Positions 8,361 through 16,537 of a DNA stretch of 42,825 nucleotides are shown here, one piece after another. The DNA is from Massilia sp. IC2-278 (GTDB lineage Bacteria; Pseudomonadota; Gammaproteobacteria; Burkholderiales; Burkholderiaceae_D). The notes under the pieces are model-generated. The model was not told the DNA's origin, searched no databases, and worked only from the letters and a program-made list of their open reading frames with translations. Position numbers and translations under genes: made by a program. The stretch covers positions 1-42,825 of the forward strand of contig NZ_JAJFES010000022.1 of assembly GCF_020708045.1 (NCBI RefSeq), read 5' to 3'. How positions within the stretch are numbered: position 1 is the first letter of the stretch; every line of letters starts with the position of its first letter.

Positions 8361-9629
8361 ATGGCGATTCGCCCTTTCCACCTGTTTGCCGGCTTGCTGC
8401 TTCCGTTTGCGGTGCCCGGTCTTGTCCACGCTGCGGAGCTCGGCGACGCGCGCGTGCTGTCTTATATCGGCCAGCCGCTGGCTGCCGAAGTCGAGCTGAC
8501 TTCCGTCGAGGATGCATCGAAACCCGTGCAGGCCCAGCTGGCGCGCCGCGACGTCTACCGCGGCGCCAACGTCGCCATGCCGCCGGTGCTTTCCGGCCTC
8601 GACATTGCTGTGATCCGCCAGGGCGGCAAACAGTTCCTGCGTCTGGCTTCGGTCAAACCGGTTGAAAGCAAGCACTTGCACGTCTACCTGGAACTGGTCG
8701 ACGGCGGACAGCGTTCGGTGCGCCTGGTGACACTGTGGCTGACACCGGACCCGGACCCGGCGCCGCCACCGGTGGCTGTGCCTGTTCCGGCGCCGGTCCT
8801 TACCCCGGTTCCTGTTCCGCCGCCTGCCGAGCCTGCCGCGCCTGCAGCGATAGCCGCGCAGCCAGCCAAGGCCGCCAATCCCCCGGCGCCGCTGCCCAGG
8901 CCCGTGCCGTCGAAACGCCGTCCCGTGGCTGCCCCAGCCGCGACCGGTACGCATCCTGCCGAGGACGCGGCGCACGCCGCCCCGCCGAAGCCAGTCGTTG
9001 CCGGGCCGGTTGCCAAGCCGGATGCCGCAGCCGCCAGGCCGGCTGGGTCGCCCGCGGCCTGCGCCCCGGCGCCGGCCGCTGCCGAACTCAACGCCTGCGC
9101 CGTGCTGGGTGCGAAAAACGAAGCGCTGCGCCATGAGCTTGGCCAGCTCGAGGACAAGGTCAAGGTGCTGCAGGTGGCAACCGGCGTAAAGTCGGCTTCC
9201 GAAGCCGATGCCGAGACCGTCGCCAGGGCGAATGCGAAACTCGATGCGGATGCGCAGGCAAAGCCGGACGCCAGGCCGGAGGCCGGTCCGAAGCCGGCGC
9301 CGCGCATCCACCGCAAGCCGAAACCGGCCGCGCCGCCGGAAGAGCCGATGCCCTGGCTGGCCATCGGCGGCGCCCTGGCGGGCCTGCTGGCGCTGGCCGG
9401 ACTGCTCCTGGTGTGGCGCCGCCGCCGCGCGGCCGCAGGCAAGGAACTGAAGACGGCGCGCGAGCCGGAAGTCGTGGTGCTGCCCCAGGATGGCGGCGCG
9501 GCGAAGCCGAGCCTGATGTCCGTGCTGAAGGCGCGCCTGGCGGCTTTGCAGGCCAGGAAGCGTCCGGCGCAGGCTGCGCGTACCGAACCGCAAGCCGCCG
9601 ACGGGCCGCCGCTTACCCAGCCGGAATAA
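8361..9629 (+). CDS. FimV-family N-terminal domain protein, short form
   Basis: 422 residues from ATG 8361; the frame is open upstream but overlaps fumC. Signal peptide at residues 1-24 (VHA-AE). The FimV N-terminal domain follows (ELGDARVLSYIGQPLAAEVELTS to LVTLWLTPDPDP, about 25-125). Then come a long Pro/Ala linker, a short coiled coil (GAKNEALRHELGQLEDKVKVLQ region) and one membrane segment near 331-352 followed by RRRR. The tail is cytoplasmic. FimV organises polar type IV pili and secretion in Pseudomonas, but full FimV is about 900 residues with a LysM domain and a TPR-containing tail. Here I see no LysM motif and only a short tail, so a specialised paralogue is likely. Confidence 0.75.
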   Translation: MAIRPFHLFAGLLLPFAVPGLVHAAELGDARVLSYIGQPLAAEVELTSVEDASKPVQAQLARRDVYRGANVAMPPVLSGLDIAVIRQGGKQFLRLASVKPVESKHLHVYLELVDGGQRSVRLVTLWLTPDPDPAPPPVAVPVPAPVLTPVPVPPPAEPAAPAAIAAQPAKAANPPAPLPRPVPSKRRPVAAPAATGTHPAEDAAHAAPPKPVVAGPVAKPDAAAARPAGSPAACAPAPAAAELNACAVLGAKNEALRHELGQLEDKVKVLQVATGVKSASEADAETVARANAKLDADAQAKPDARPEAGPKPAPRIHRKPKPAAPPEEPMPWLAIGGALAGLLALAGLLLVWRRRRAAAGKELKTAREPEVVVLPQDGGAAKPSLMSVLKARLAALQARKRPAQAARTEPQAADGPPLTQPE

Positions 9630-9666
9630 GCCGCCGGCAAGGAAAAAAAGGGCGCGCACGAATTGG

Positions 9667-9696
9667 TCTACACAAGCTGGAAAATTCGGTTATACT
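9667..9696 (+). promoter_or_regulatory. Predicted sigma-70 promoter for a small RNA
   Basis: A TATACT -10 box (9691-9696) with a weak -35 TCTACA (9667-9672) at 18 bp spacing, inside an AT-rich patch after the FimV-type gene. Transcription would start near 9703. Confidence 0.45.
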
Positions 9697-9702
9697 GAAT
9701 TC

Positions 9703-9956
9703 GCTGGTTAATAAAACCACAAAAAAACGGCCCCAGGGTCCGGCGCAGCCACCACCGATAGCGTGGCGCGGGAACCGGATGTACGTCGCAAGATGCCTGT
9801 GTACGGAAGCGGTTGTCTGCCAACAGCGGCAGTCGACGCCGGATGCAACCGGCAAAGAGGCGGCACCAGGACTAGCCTGGTGTTCGCTCTCCGAATTCAT
9901 GCAAACGGACACGTTCCGCGTGCAGCAAAGCCAAGGCGCCCACGGGCGCCTTTTTT
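9703..9956 (+). ncRNA. Candidate free-standing structured small RNA, family not recognised
   Basis: The roughly 480-base gap between the FimV-type gene and fliT holds no convincing reading frame. It does hold a promoter-like element, about 250 bases rich in stem-loops and a strong terminator. Visible pairings are a 7-bp hairpin CACCAGG-ACTAG-CCTGGTG, CTGCC-AACAGC-GGCAG nested inside CGGTTG...CAACCG, and a long-range pairing of CGCGGGAAC with GTTCCGCG near the ends. The last ends with the terminator at 9933-9956. The next plus-strand gene starts 700 bases further on, so this is not an ordinary leader. I looked for signatures of 6S RNA, SRP RNA, RNase P RNA and common riboswitches and found none. 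Boundaries are estimates. Confidence 0.45.
9933..9956 (+). terminator. Intrinsic terminator of the candidate small RNA
   Basis: AAGGCGCCC (9933-9941) pairs with GGGCGCCTT (9944-9952), and six T residues begin at 9951. Confidence 0.85.
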
Positions 9957-10068
9957 GTTGCCTGCTTCTTTGCTGCCTGCCCTCCAGGCGTCCGCCGATT
10001 GTTCCCGTGCTGTCCGCTTGCCGTGGTTGCACGGCAGGAGTCTTCCCAAGCTATTCCTCGCGCCCAAC

Positions 10069-10090
10069 AAAAAAGCGCCGGTAGGCGCTT
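10069..10090 (-). terminator. Intrinsic terminator of the fliT-like gene
   Basis: AAGCGCC (10073-10079), loop GGTA, GGCGCTT (10084-10090). The A-run at 10069-10074 gives a T-run on the minus strand just after the stem, 21 bases past the fliT stop. Confidence 0.8.
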
Positions 10091-10110
10091 GTTCGTTCGA
10101 GCAGCTCGGC

Positions 10111-10392
10111 TCAGTGCGCGCACATCGCGCGGTCGAGCTGGCCCATCCATGGCTCGGTGATGTCGCGGATCGCGCGGTCGTTGGCCATGATCTGCTTCAG
10201 CAGGTCGATCTTGCGCAGGCGGCGTGCGCCCTCGAGGGCAGGGACGCCGGTCGCGGCAGCACTGGCCTGGCTGGCGCACTCGCCCTGCAGCGTATCGAAC
10301 CCGTTCCAGTCACCAGATTGCGCGGCGCCAGCCATCTTGCCCGTGAGGCCGGCAATATTTTCGTACATAGCGAGGACTTCGTTCTGGTTCAT
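10111..10392 (-). CDS. fliT: FliT-like flagellar chaperone
   Basis: 93 residues, the usual small size for FliT. The N-terminal helix (NEVLAMYENIAGLTGKMAGAA) and the second helical segment RRLRKIDLLKQIMANDRAIRDITEPWM match FliT-type proteins, which are all-helical cytoplasmic chaperones. FliT holds the filament cap FliD and restrains FlhDC in enterobacteria. No fliD or fliS lies nearby, which is unusual. The family call rests on pattern only, so a general FliT-like label is safer than a proven FliT. Confidence 0.65.
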   Translation of the reverse strand: MNQNEVLAMYENIAGLTGKMAGAAQSGDWNGFDTLQGECASQASAAATGVPALEGARRLRKIDLLKQIMANDRAIRDITEPWMGQLDRAMCAH

Positions 10393-10671
10393 CTTGGCAC
10401 CGCGACAATTTTTCCGGCCGGATTACCGGTTGTCTTCCTTTTACGGCAGTGTTTTTGGAAACTTTAGGCCTTTTGCTAAAAATTTTTGAAAAATCTTTTA
10501 TCAACACGGTCGCCGCCGGCGGCCCCTCTGATTTGCATCATGGCGATATGATGGGCAATATGCGGCCAAGAACTTCGGTCCGGAAGTCCGGGTCGAAGCC
10601 GAGGACGTGAACAAACGCATCCGCACCGCCGCAACGTCATCGCAAGGTCACCGCACAATATAAGGAAGCAC
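10393..10671. other. Intergenic region between divergent fliT-like and M13 peptidase genes
   Basis: The gap has an AT-rich half (about 10440-10510) next to fliT and a GC-rich half next to the peptidase, ending in an AAGGA site. No reading frame, tRNA or convincing promoter was recognised. Confidence 0.5.
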
Positions 10672-12732
10672 ATGACTATTCGCTGGACCCTGACCAGGAC
10701 CGCCGTCGCCCTGGCCCTTGCTGGCGCCACTTGCGCCGCGCCAGGCTTTGCCGCTGCCCAGGCCGCCGCGCCCGCCGCCTCCAAGGCCGACAAGCCGGCC
10801 GCCATGACCGTGCTGCCCGGCGACGATTTCTTCGCCTATGCCAACGGCGACTGGCTGGCGAAAACCGAGATCCCGGCCGACCGCGGTTCCTGGAGCGCCA
10901 TGGGCGTCCTGGCCGAAGACACGAATACCCGCATCGCGAAGATGATCGAGGCGCTGGGCGCGGCGCAGGGAACGTCCGGCGACGCGCGCAAGGTGGCCGA
11001 CTTCTACGCCGCCTACATGGACGAAGCCGCCATCGAGAAACGCGGCCTGGCCCCGGTCAAGCCGATGCTGGCGGACATCGCCGCGATCAAGGACAAGGCG
11101 GCGCTGGTGCGCGCGCTGGGCGCCTCGGTGCGCGCCGACGTCGACCCGCTGAACGCCACCGATTTCTTCACCGAGAACCTGTTCGGCGTATGGGTCGCGC
11201 AAGGCCTGAACGATCCCTCGCGCAACTTGCCTTACCTGCTGCAGGGCGGCCTGGGCATGCCCGACCGCGCCTACTACCTGGAAAACAACACGCGCATGGC
11301 CGAGCTGCGCACGAAGTACCAGCAGCACATCGCCGCCATGCTGAAGCTGGCCGGCTTCGACAAGAGCGACGAACGCGCCGCCCGTGTATTCGAGCTCGAG
11401 CTGGCGCTGGCGCAAACCCATGCCACGCGCGAGGAGTCGGCCGACATCCAGAAGTCGAACACGGTCTGGACCCTGAAGGATTTCGCCGCCAAAGCACCGG
11501 GCGTCGACTGGAACGCTTTCTTCAAGGCGGCACGCCTGTCCGGCCAGGAACGCTTCCAGGTCTACCATCCGGGCGCGGTGACGGGCGCGGCGCGCCTGCT
11601 GGCGCATGCCGACGTCGCCGTCTGGCGCGATTACCTCGCCTTCCACAAGCTGAATGGCTATGCCAGCCTGCTGCCGAAAGCCTTTGCCGACCAGCGTTTC
11701 GAGTTCAACGGCAAGGCCCTGACCGGCACCCCGCAGCAATCGGTACGCTGGAAGCGTGCCCTGGCCGCTACCAACGAAGCCATGGACGAAGCCGTCGGCA
11801 AGCTCTATGTCGAGCGCTATTTCCCAGCCGCAGACAAGGCGCGCGTACAAAAGATGGTCGCCAACATCATCGAAGCCTTCAGCGCACGTATCGACAAGCT
11901 GGAATGGATGGCGCCGGCTACCCGCGCCCAGGCCCAGGCGAAAGTCAAATCGCTGTACGTGGGCGTGGGCTACCCGGACCAATGGAAATCCTACGCTGGC
12001 CTGCAGGTGAAGCGCGACGATGCTTTCGGCAATGCCGTGCGCGCCGAGGAATTCCATTACGCGCAAGAGCTGGCCAAGCTCGGCAAGAAGCCGCAGCGCA
12101 CTGACTGGGCCATGCCGCCGCAACTGGTGAATGCCGTGAATCTGCCCCTGCAGAATGCGCTGAACTTCCCGGCCGCCATCCTGCAGCCGCCGTTCTTCGA
12201 CCCGAAGGCGTCCGACGCCGCCAATTACGGCGCGATCGGCGCCATCATCGGCCACGAGATCAGCCACAGCTTCGACGACCAGGGCGCCCAGTTCGATGCC
12301 CAGGGCCGCCTGCGCGACTGGTGGACGAAAGAAGACCTGGCCCACTTCAGGGCTGCCTCCGGCAAATTGGTGGCGCAGTACAACACCTACCGGCCTTTCC
12401 CGGACCTGGCGGTGAACGGGCAACTGACCCTGAGCGAAAACCTGGCCGACCTGGCCGGTCTGCAGGCGGCCTTCGACGCTTATTCAGCCTCGCCGGCGGG
12501 CAAGGCGGCAGGCGTCGACGGCGAGCGCCAGTTCTTTACCGGCTTCGCCCAGGGCTGGCGCACCAAGATGCGCGAAGCCTCGCTGCGCCGCGCGGTGCTG
12601 ACCGACGGCCACGCACCGGCTCAGTACCGCACCTACATCGTGCGCAACCTGGACGGCTGGTACCGGGCCTTTGACGTCAAGCCCGGCCAGGCGCTGTACC
12701 TGGCGCCGCAGGACCGGGTGCGGATCTGGTGA
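10672..12732 (+). CDS. M13 family zinc metallopeptidase (neprilysin/PepO type), secreted
   Basis: 686 residues with AAGGA upstream of the ATG. Residues 1-30 form a signal peptide (TRTAVALALAGATCAAPGFAAA), placing it in the periplasm or outside the cell. The N-terminal M13 domain begins GDDFFAYANGDWL. The catalytic zinc site is HEISH (His528, Glu529, His532) with the third ligand Glu589 in ENLADLAG, as in neprilysin. The C-terminus ends in VRIW, close to the conserved CRVW of the family but with the cysteine replaced (RVRIW). It hydrolyses oligopeptides; the physiological substrate is unknown. The stop overlaps the start of the methyltransferase gene by one base, suggesting co-expression. Confidence 0.95.
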   Translation: MTIRWTLTRTAVALALAGATCAAPGFAAAQAAAPAASKADKPAAMTVLPGDDFFAYANGDWLAKTEIPADRGSWSAMGVLAEDTNTRIAKMIEALGAAQGTSGDARKVADFYAAYMDEAAIEKRGLAPVKPMLADIAAIKDKAALVRALGASVRADVDPLNATDFFTENLFGVWVAQGLNDPSRNLPYLLQGGLGMPDRAYYLENNTRMAELRTKYQQHIAAMLKLAGFDKSDERAARVFELELALAQTHATREESADIQKSNTVWTLKDFAAKAPGVDWNAFFKAARLSGQERFQVYHPGAVTGAARLLAHADVAVWRDYLAFHKLNGYASLLPKAFADQRFEFNGKALTGTPQQSVRWKRALAATNEAMDEAVGKLYVERYFPAADKARVQKMVANIIEAFSARIDKLEWMAPATRAQAQAKVKSLYVGVGYPDQWKSYAGLQVKRDDAFGNAVRAEEFHYAQELAKLGKKPQRTDWAMPPQLVNAVNLPLQNALNFPAAILQPPFFDPKASDAANYGAIGAIIGHEISHSFDDQGAQFDAQGRLRDWWTKEDLAHFRAASGKLVAQYNTYRPFPDLAVNGQLTLSENLADLAGLQAAFDAYSASPAGKAAGVDGERQFFTGFAQGWRTKMREASLRRAVLTDGHAPAQYRTYIVRNLDGWYRAFDVKPGQALYLAPQDRVRIW

Positions 12733-13430
12733 TGAGGGAGGACGACGACTCCGCCGGCCGCGCTGCCGGCGACGCGCCCGGCGCTTTTGACACCATCACG
12801 CAGCGCACGCTCGCGCATTACGAGCGCAACGCCAAGCAATTTTTTACCGGAACGATCGACCACGACGTCAGCCAGAACATCGCGGCGCTGCTGGCTGCCA
12901 TCGAGGCGCCGGCGCCGTTCACGCTGCTCGACCTCGGCTGCGGGCCCGGGCGCGATCTGAAAACCTTCAGCGCGCTCGGGCACCGCGCCATCGGGCTCGA
13001 TGGTTCGGCCGAGTTCGTTGCCATGGCGCGCGCCTACAGCGGCTGCGACGTCTGGCGCCAGGACTTCCTGCACCTGGACTTGCCGCAGGCAAGCTTCGAC
13101 GGCGTGTTCGCGAATGCCTCGCTGTTCCATGTGCCGAGCGCGGCGCTGCCCGCGGTGCTGGCGGCGCTGCACGGCGCCCTGAAGCCGGGCGGCGTGCTGT
13201 TCAGCTCGAACCCGCGCGGCCACAACGAAGAGGGCTGGAACGGGCCGCGCTACGGCAGTTATTACGACTATCCGACCTGGGAGCGGCACCTGGCCGCGGC
13301 GGGCTTCGTGGCGCTGCACCATTATTACCGGCCGGAAGGCTTGCCGCGCGAACGGCAACCCTGGCTGGCCAGCCTGTGGCGCAAACCCAGTGTTAACCAG
13401 CGCACAGAGATGCCCAGGCATCAGGCTTAA
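12732..13430 (+). CDS. Class I SAM-dependent methyltransferase
   Basis: 232 residues from ATG 12732, whose A is the last base of the peptidase stop; a GTG three bases earlier is an alternative. Motif I LLDLGCGPG (65-73), the acidic end of strand 2 (AIGLDGS), motif II-like FDGVFANASLFHV and LKPGGVLF define a Rossmann-fold methyltransferase of the methyltransf_11/25 type. The substrate cannot be read from the sequence. The C-terminal part (YGSYYDYPTWERHLAAAGF) is like small-molecule methyltransferases of this group. No signal peptide. Confidence 0.85.
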   Translation: MREDDDSAGRAAGDAPGAFDTITQRTLAHYERNAKQFFTGTIDHDVSQNIAALLAAIEAPAPFTLLDLGCGPGRDLKTFSALGHRAIGLDGSAEFVAMARAYSGCDVWRQDFLHLDLPQASFDGVFANASLFHVPSAALPAVLAALHGALKPGGVLFSSNPRGHNEEGWNGPRYGSYYDYPTWERHLAAAGFVALHHYYRPEGLPRERQPWLASLWRKPSVNQRTEMPRHQA

Positions 13431-13468
13431 GGTGTAGCTTCGTTTCACTACATCAAAGAGGTAATGTC

Positions 13469-13645
13469 ATGAACGAAGACCAGATCAAGGGCAAGGCCAA
13501 GGACATCGGCGGCAAGGTCCAGCAAAAGATCGGCGAAGCCGTGGGCAGCCGCCAGCAGCAGTCCGAGGGCTTGTCGAACCAGGCCGAAGGCAAGGTCCAG
13601 GAGAAGAAGGGCGATCTGAAGGACATCGTCAAGGGAAACCGCTAA
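13469..13645 (+). CDS. CsbD family stress protein, copy 1
   Basis: 58 residues (MNEDQIKGKAKDIGGKVQ start) with the typical lysine/glutamine-rich repeats of CsbD-like proteins: QIKGKAKDIGGK, then SNQAEGKVQEKKGDLKDIVKG. These are small, disordered, highly hydrophilic proteins, induced by general stress in many bacteria (sigma-B in Bacillus, RpoS as YjbJ in E. coli). Molecular role unknown. GAGGTAATGTC precedes the ATG; the first ATG (13464) gives only ATG-TCA-TGA, so 13469 is the start. It ends with a strong terminator. Confidence 0.88.
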   Translation: MNEDQIKGKAKDIGGKVQQKIGEAVGSRQQQSEGLSNQAEGKVQEKKGDLKDIVKGNR

Positions 13646-13678
13646 GCGCGCCGCGCCCAACCGCGCCTTTCAATGAAC

Positions 13679-13711
13679 AACAGCCGCGATGCGTCGCGGC
13701 TGTTTTGTTTT
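13679..13711 (+). terminator. Intrinsic terminator after csbD copy 1
   Basis: AACAGCCGCGA (13679-13689), loop TGCG, TCGCGGCTGTT (13694-13704), then TTGTTTT. It also stands opposite the end of the permease gene on the other strand. Confidence 0.88.
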
Positions 13712-13743
13712 ATATAGGGCGCCATCCGCGCCCCTGCCGCCGG

Positions 13744-14838
13744 TTATGACTTGTCGTCTTCCTCGACCTTGTCTCCCAGCATATCTTCTACGTACAGCAT
13801 CTGCACCAGCACCTTCAGCGCGGCCGTCAGCGGCGTCGCCAGTGCCACGCCGGCAAAGCCGAACAGGGTGCCGAACACCAGTTGCATGGCGATGATGAGC
13901 GCCGGCGGCAAATCGACGGCGCGCGACTCGATCATCGGCTGCAGAATATAGCCCTGCACCAGCTGGATGCCGGCGAACAGCAGGACCACGTACAAGGCCA
14001 TGTCGGGACTGATCGAGAACGCGATCAGCACCGCCGGCACGCCGGCCATGATGGGCCCGACGTAGGGAACGAAATCCAGCAGGCCGGCAATGATGCCGAG
14101 GATCAGGGCCAGCGGCACGCCCAGCAGGCTCAGGCCGACGGAGGTGACGACGCCAACGATCAGCATCGAGACCGAGGTGCCCAGCAGCCAGCTCGACAGG
14201 TTGCCGCCCATTTTCTGCAGCACCTGGCGCGCGCGCGGACGTTTCGGCTGGGGTATCAGCTTGACGAGGCCGCTTGTATACAGGTGCGGCGAGGCGGCGA
14301 AATAAATGCCGACGACCATGATGATGACCACGTTGCCGATGGCGCCGAAGATGCCGGTAAAGAACAGACCGGCATTCGGCATCATCGAGGACATCTGCTT
14401 CATGGCGTCTTCCGGCGCCGGCAGCTCCGAGGCCAGGCGCTGCAGCATCGGATGCTGCTTGACGAATTCCTGCAGCTTGCCGATCGACTGCGGCACCGCC
14501 TCGGCCAGCTTGTTCGACTGTTCGGCAATCTGCGGCGCCATGGCCCAGCCGCCCAGCCCGATCACGGCGAACAGCAGCAGCACCACGACGGCCAGGGCGA
14601 TCGGCCGCTTGATGCCGGTGTAGCGCGCCAGCAGCTGGCTGAGCTTATACAGCAGGACGGAAAACAGGATGCAGGCGAAAAGCAGCAGCAGGGCATCGAC
14701 GGCGAACCAGGCGGCGGCCAGGCCGAGGATGAAGAGGACGCCGACGCCGTCGATGATAGCGGTGCGTTTCATCAGCTTGCGCTTGGGTACGGCTTCGGGT
14801 TCGCCGGTTTCGGGGAGAGTGGAAATCTGTTCGCTCAT
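13744..14838 (-). CDS. AI-2E family transporter (PerM/YdiK type permease)
   Basis: 364 residues with several hydrophobic segments: paired helices near 30-75 (IDGVGVLFILGLAAAWFAVDALLLLFACILFSVLLY), one near 80-105, and a C-terminal cluster from about 155 to 345. The family's glycine-rich segments are present (FVPYVGPIMAGVPAVLIAF, LVQGYILQPMIESRAVDLPP). PF01594 proteins include AI-2 exporters, Na+/H+ antiporters and PerM; the substrate cannot be chosen from sequence. It sits between two csbD genes that read on the other strand. Confidence 0.88.
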   Translation of the reverse strand: MSEQISTLPETGEPEAVPKRKLMKRTAIIDGVGVLFILGLAAAWFAVDALLLLFACILFSVLLYKLSQLLARYTGIKRPIALAVVVLLLFAVIGLGGWAMAPQIAEQSNKLAEAVPQSIGKLQEFVKQHPMLQRLASELPAPEDAMKQMSSMMPNAGLFFTGIFGAIGNVVIIMVVGIYFAASPHLYTSGLVKLIPQPKRPRARQVLQKMGGNLSSWLLGTSVSMLIVGVVTSVGLSLLGVPLALILGIIAGLLDFVPYVGPIMAGVPAVLIAFSISPDMALYVVLLFAGIQLVQGYILQPMIESRAVDLPPALIIAMQLVFGTLFGFAGVALATPLTAALKVLVQMLYVEDMLGDKVEEDDKS

Positions 14839-15036
14839 GCTTGTGCTCGATTAACAAAAGAATAACGGCACAGTACCATCACGTCGGTACAACCGGCGCA
14901 TGGATGAGCATCAAGGTGCACTTCTGCGATATGGACGAGCTGTGTGCGTGGCCGTACAGATGGGCAGGGCATGGGGGCGTATTCTAGACCCATCGCGCGG
15001 CACATCGACCGCGCCTTTTACGCAAGGAGAACGACC

Positions 15037-15222
15037 ATGAACGAAGATCAAGTCAAAGGCAAACTGAAAGACATCGGCGGCAAAATCCAGGAAGAAGCCG
15101 GCAAGCTGGTCGACAACAAGGAAACCGAAGCGAAAGGCCTGAAGAACCAGGTCGAAGGCAAGACCCAGGAAAAATACGGCGACGCCAAGGAAACGCTGAA
15201 AGACGGCATCGACCGCGTCTAA
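15037..15222 (+). CDS. CsbD family stress protein, copy 2
   Basis: 61 residues from ATG 15037 with AAGGAGA upstream; a longer frame upstream has no support. The start MNEDQVKGKLKDIGGKIQ is nearly the same as copy 1 at 13469, and the second half (LKNQVEGKTQEKYGDAKETLKDGID) keeps the family repeat. This is a clear paralogue separated by the permease. Both are plus-strand single-gene units with their own terminators. Regulation by general stress is inferred from the family only. Confidence 0.9.
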   Translation: MNEDQVKGKLKDIGGKIQEEAGKLVDNKETEAKGLKNQVEGKTQEKYGDAKETLKDGIDRV

Positions 15223-15273
15223 GCTGCGCCTGGCCGCCTGACCGCGCCGGGTTATCCCGGCCGGCCGCGGCCT

Positions 15274-15317
15274 GCAAAAAAACGGGCCCCGGCGTCTGCG
15301 ACGCACGGGGCCCGTTT
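15274..15317. terminator. Bidirectional terminator between csbD copy 2 and the beta-helix gene
   Basis: AAACGGGCCCC (15280-15290) pairs with GGGGCCCGTTT (15307-15317). The A-run at 15276-15282 makes a seven-base T-run on the minus strand, so it ends the minus-strand gene best. It can also stop the csbD transcript. Confidence 0.85.
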
Positions 15318-15340
15318 GCTGTTGACTTCGCCGTCGGCGA

Positions 15341-16537
15341 TTACTGGATTTCGTAGGCGCCGATGTCGATCGTGCCGCCCTTGGTCGCACGGGTCGAGTA
15401 CGACGCGGTGTGCTTGTAGCTGGCAGTCGGCTTCAGGGCCAGGCCGCCGGCCGAGTTGCCCGGGTTCGAGCCGGCGTTGACGATCTGCGCGTTGGTTGCC
15501 GGACGCAGGTCGTAGGTTGCCTTGTTGACGAAGTTGCCTGCCACCGAGCGGTAGTTGGTCTTCTGCACCGCCGTGGCCTGGGCCGTCACCGTGCCGCCGC
15601 CGGCGAAGATGTTGTTGATCAGCTTGGCCGGCGTGGCCGCGTTGCGGATCGTAACGAAGGTGCCGCGCGAGCTTTCGTCGTTCACGAAGGTATTGTTGAT
15701 CACGTACAGGTCGGTCTTGCGGGTGCCCACGCCTTCTTCGCCGTACGACACCATGGCCGGGTTGTTGTTCGACGCCGGTTGCTGGATCACGTTGCCGATC
15801 AGGTAGGTGGTGCCGCCGTTCGGCACGTTGACTTCGTAGCTCGGCTTGCCTGCCGCGGTGCTGCCGGTTTCGCCCGAGCGCAGGCTCGAGAAGCGGTTGT
15901 ACGCGATCATGTTGTACAGGCCGCGGGTCTTCAGGTTGTGGCCGACGTTCGCGTCGTGCGAGAAGTTGTAGCGGAAGTAGAGTTTCGCAACCTTGCCGAT
16001 GTACACGTTGTGGGTGTAGCCGTCGCCGCGGCCGTTGTGGCCGAACTCGTTGTATTCCATGGTCACGGTGCTGGCTTCGTTCACGCCGCTCAGGACACCG
16101 TTCTCGTTGTCGTGCAGGAAGGAATTACGCAGCGTGAAGTTGGTGCCTTCCAGGCGCAGGGCGGCGCCGTTCTTGTCGGGGACTGCGGCGCCCGACATCT
16201 CGACGTTGTCGACCGTGATGTCATTGCCGCGCACGACCCAGATCGCCTTGCCGCCGGAATTCTTGCCGCCGGCCTTGATGTGCGGACGGCCGTTCACGCC
16301 GCGGATGGTGAGCTTGCTGGCGGAAATCGCGCAGACGTCGCCCGAATAGGTGCCAGCCTGGATGTCGACGGTGTCGCCGGCCTTGGCGGCGGCAAAAGCC
16401 TTGCATGGGGTGGCGTAGGTCTTGCCTGCGCCGACGCTCAGGGTGGCGGCCGAAGCCGGTGCTGCGATGGCGGCGCCGAGCACGAGAGCGGAGGCGGCGA
16501 AAGCGATGCGGGTGGTGCTGAAACGGATCGATTGCAT
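15341..16537 (-). CDS. Secreted right-handed parallel beta-helix protein
   Basis: 398 residues. Residues 1-30 form a signal peptide (ALVLGAAIAAPASA-AT). The mature N-terminus (GKTYATPCKAFAAAKAGDTVDIQAGTYSG) is the common start of pectate-lyase-like or parallel beta-helix proteins. The middle shows the rung pattern with asparagine/aspartate turns (DITVDNVEM, NFTLRNSFLHDNENGV, VTMEYNEFGHN, LYFRYNFSHD). The C-terminus ends DIGAYE. Such folds act as polysaccharide lyases, epimerases or adhesins; I see no catalytic set that decides. A role on extracellular polysaccharide is inferred. Confidence 0.85.
   Translation of the reverse strand: MQSIRFSTTRIAFAASALVLGAAIAAPASAATLSVGAGKTYATPCKAFAAAKAGDTVDIQAGTYSGDVCAISASKLTIRGVNGRPHIKAGGKNSGGKAIWVVRGNDITVDNVEMSGAAVPDKNGAALRLEGTNFTLRNSFLHDNENGVLSGVNEASTVTMEYNEFGHNGRGDGYTHNVYIGKVAKLYFRYNFSHDANVGHNLKTRGLYNMIAYNRFSSLRSGETGSTAAGKPSYEVNVPNGGTTYLIGNVIQQPASNNNPAMVSYGEEGVGTRKTDLYVINNTFVNDESSRGTFVTIRNAATPAKLINNIFAGGGTVTAQATAVQKTNYRSVAGNFVNKATYDLRPATNAQIVNAGSNPGNSAGGLALKPTASYKHTASYSTRATKGGTIDIGAYEIQ

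Noticed and set aside
9703..9956. 6S RNA, SRP RNA or a riboswitch in the fimV-fliT gap
   Set aside because: I looked for the SRP GGAAGGAAGCAG-type core, RNase P GAGGAAAGTCC, and TPP, cobalamin and c-di-GMP motifs and found none. Left as an unassigned small RNA.
10648..12423. A 591-residue minus-strand frame opposite the M13 peptidase
   Set aside because: Shadow of the metallopeptidase, with no ribosome site or domain.
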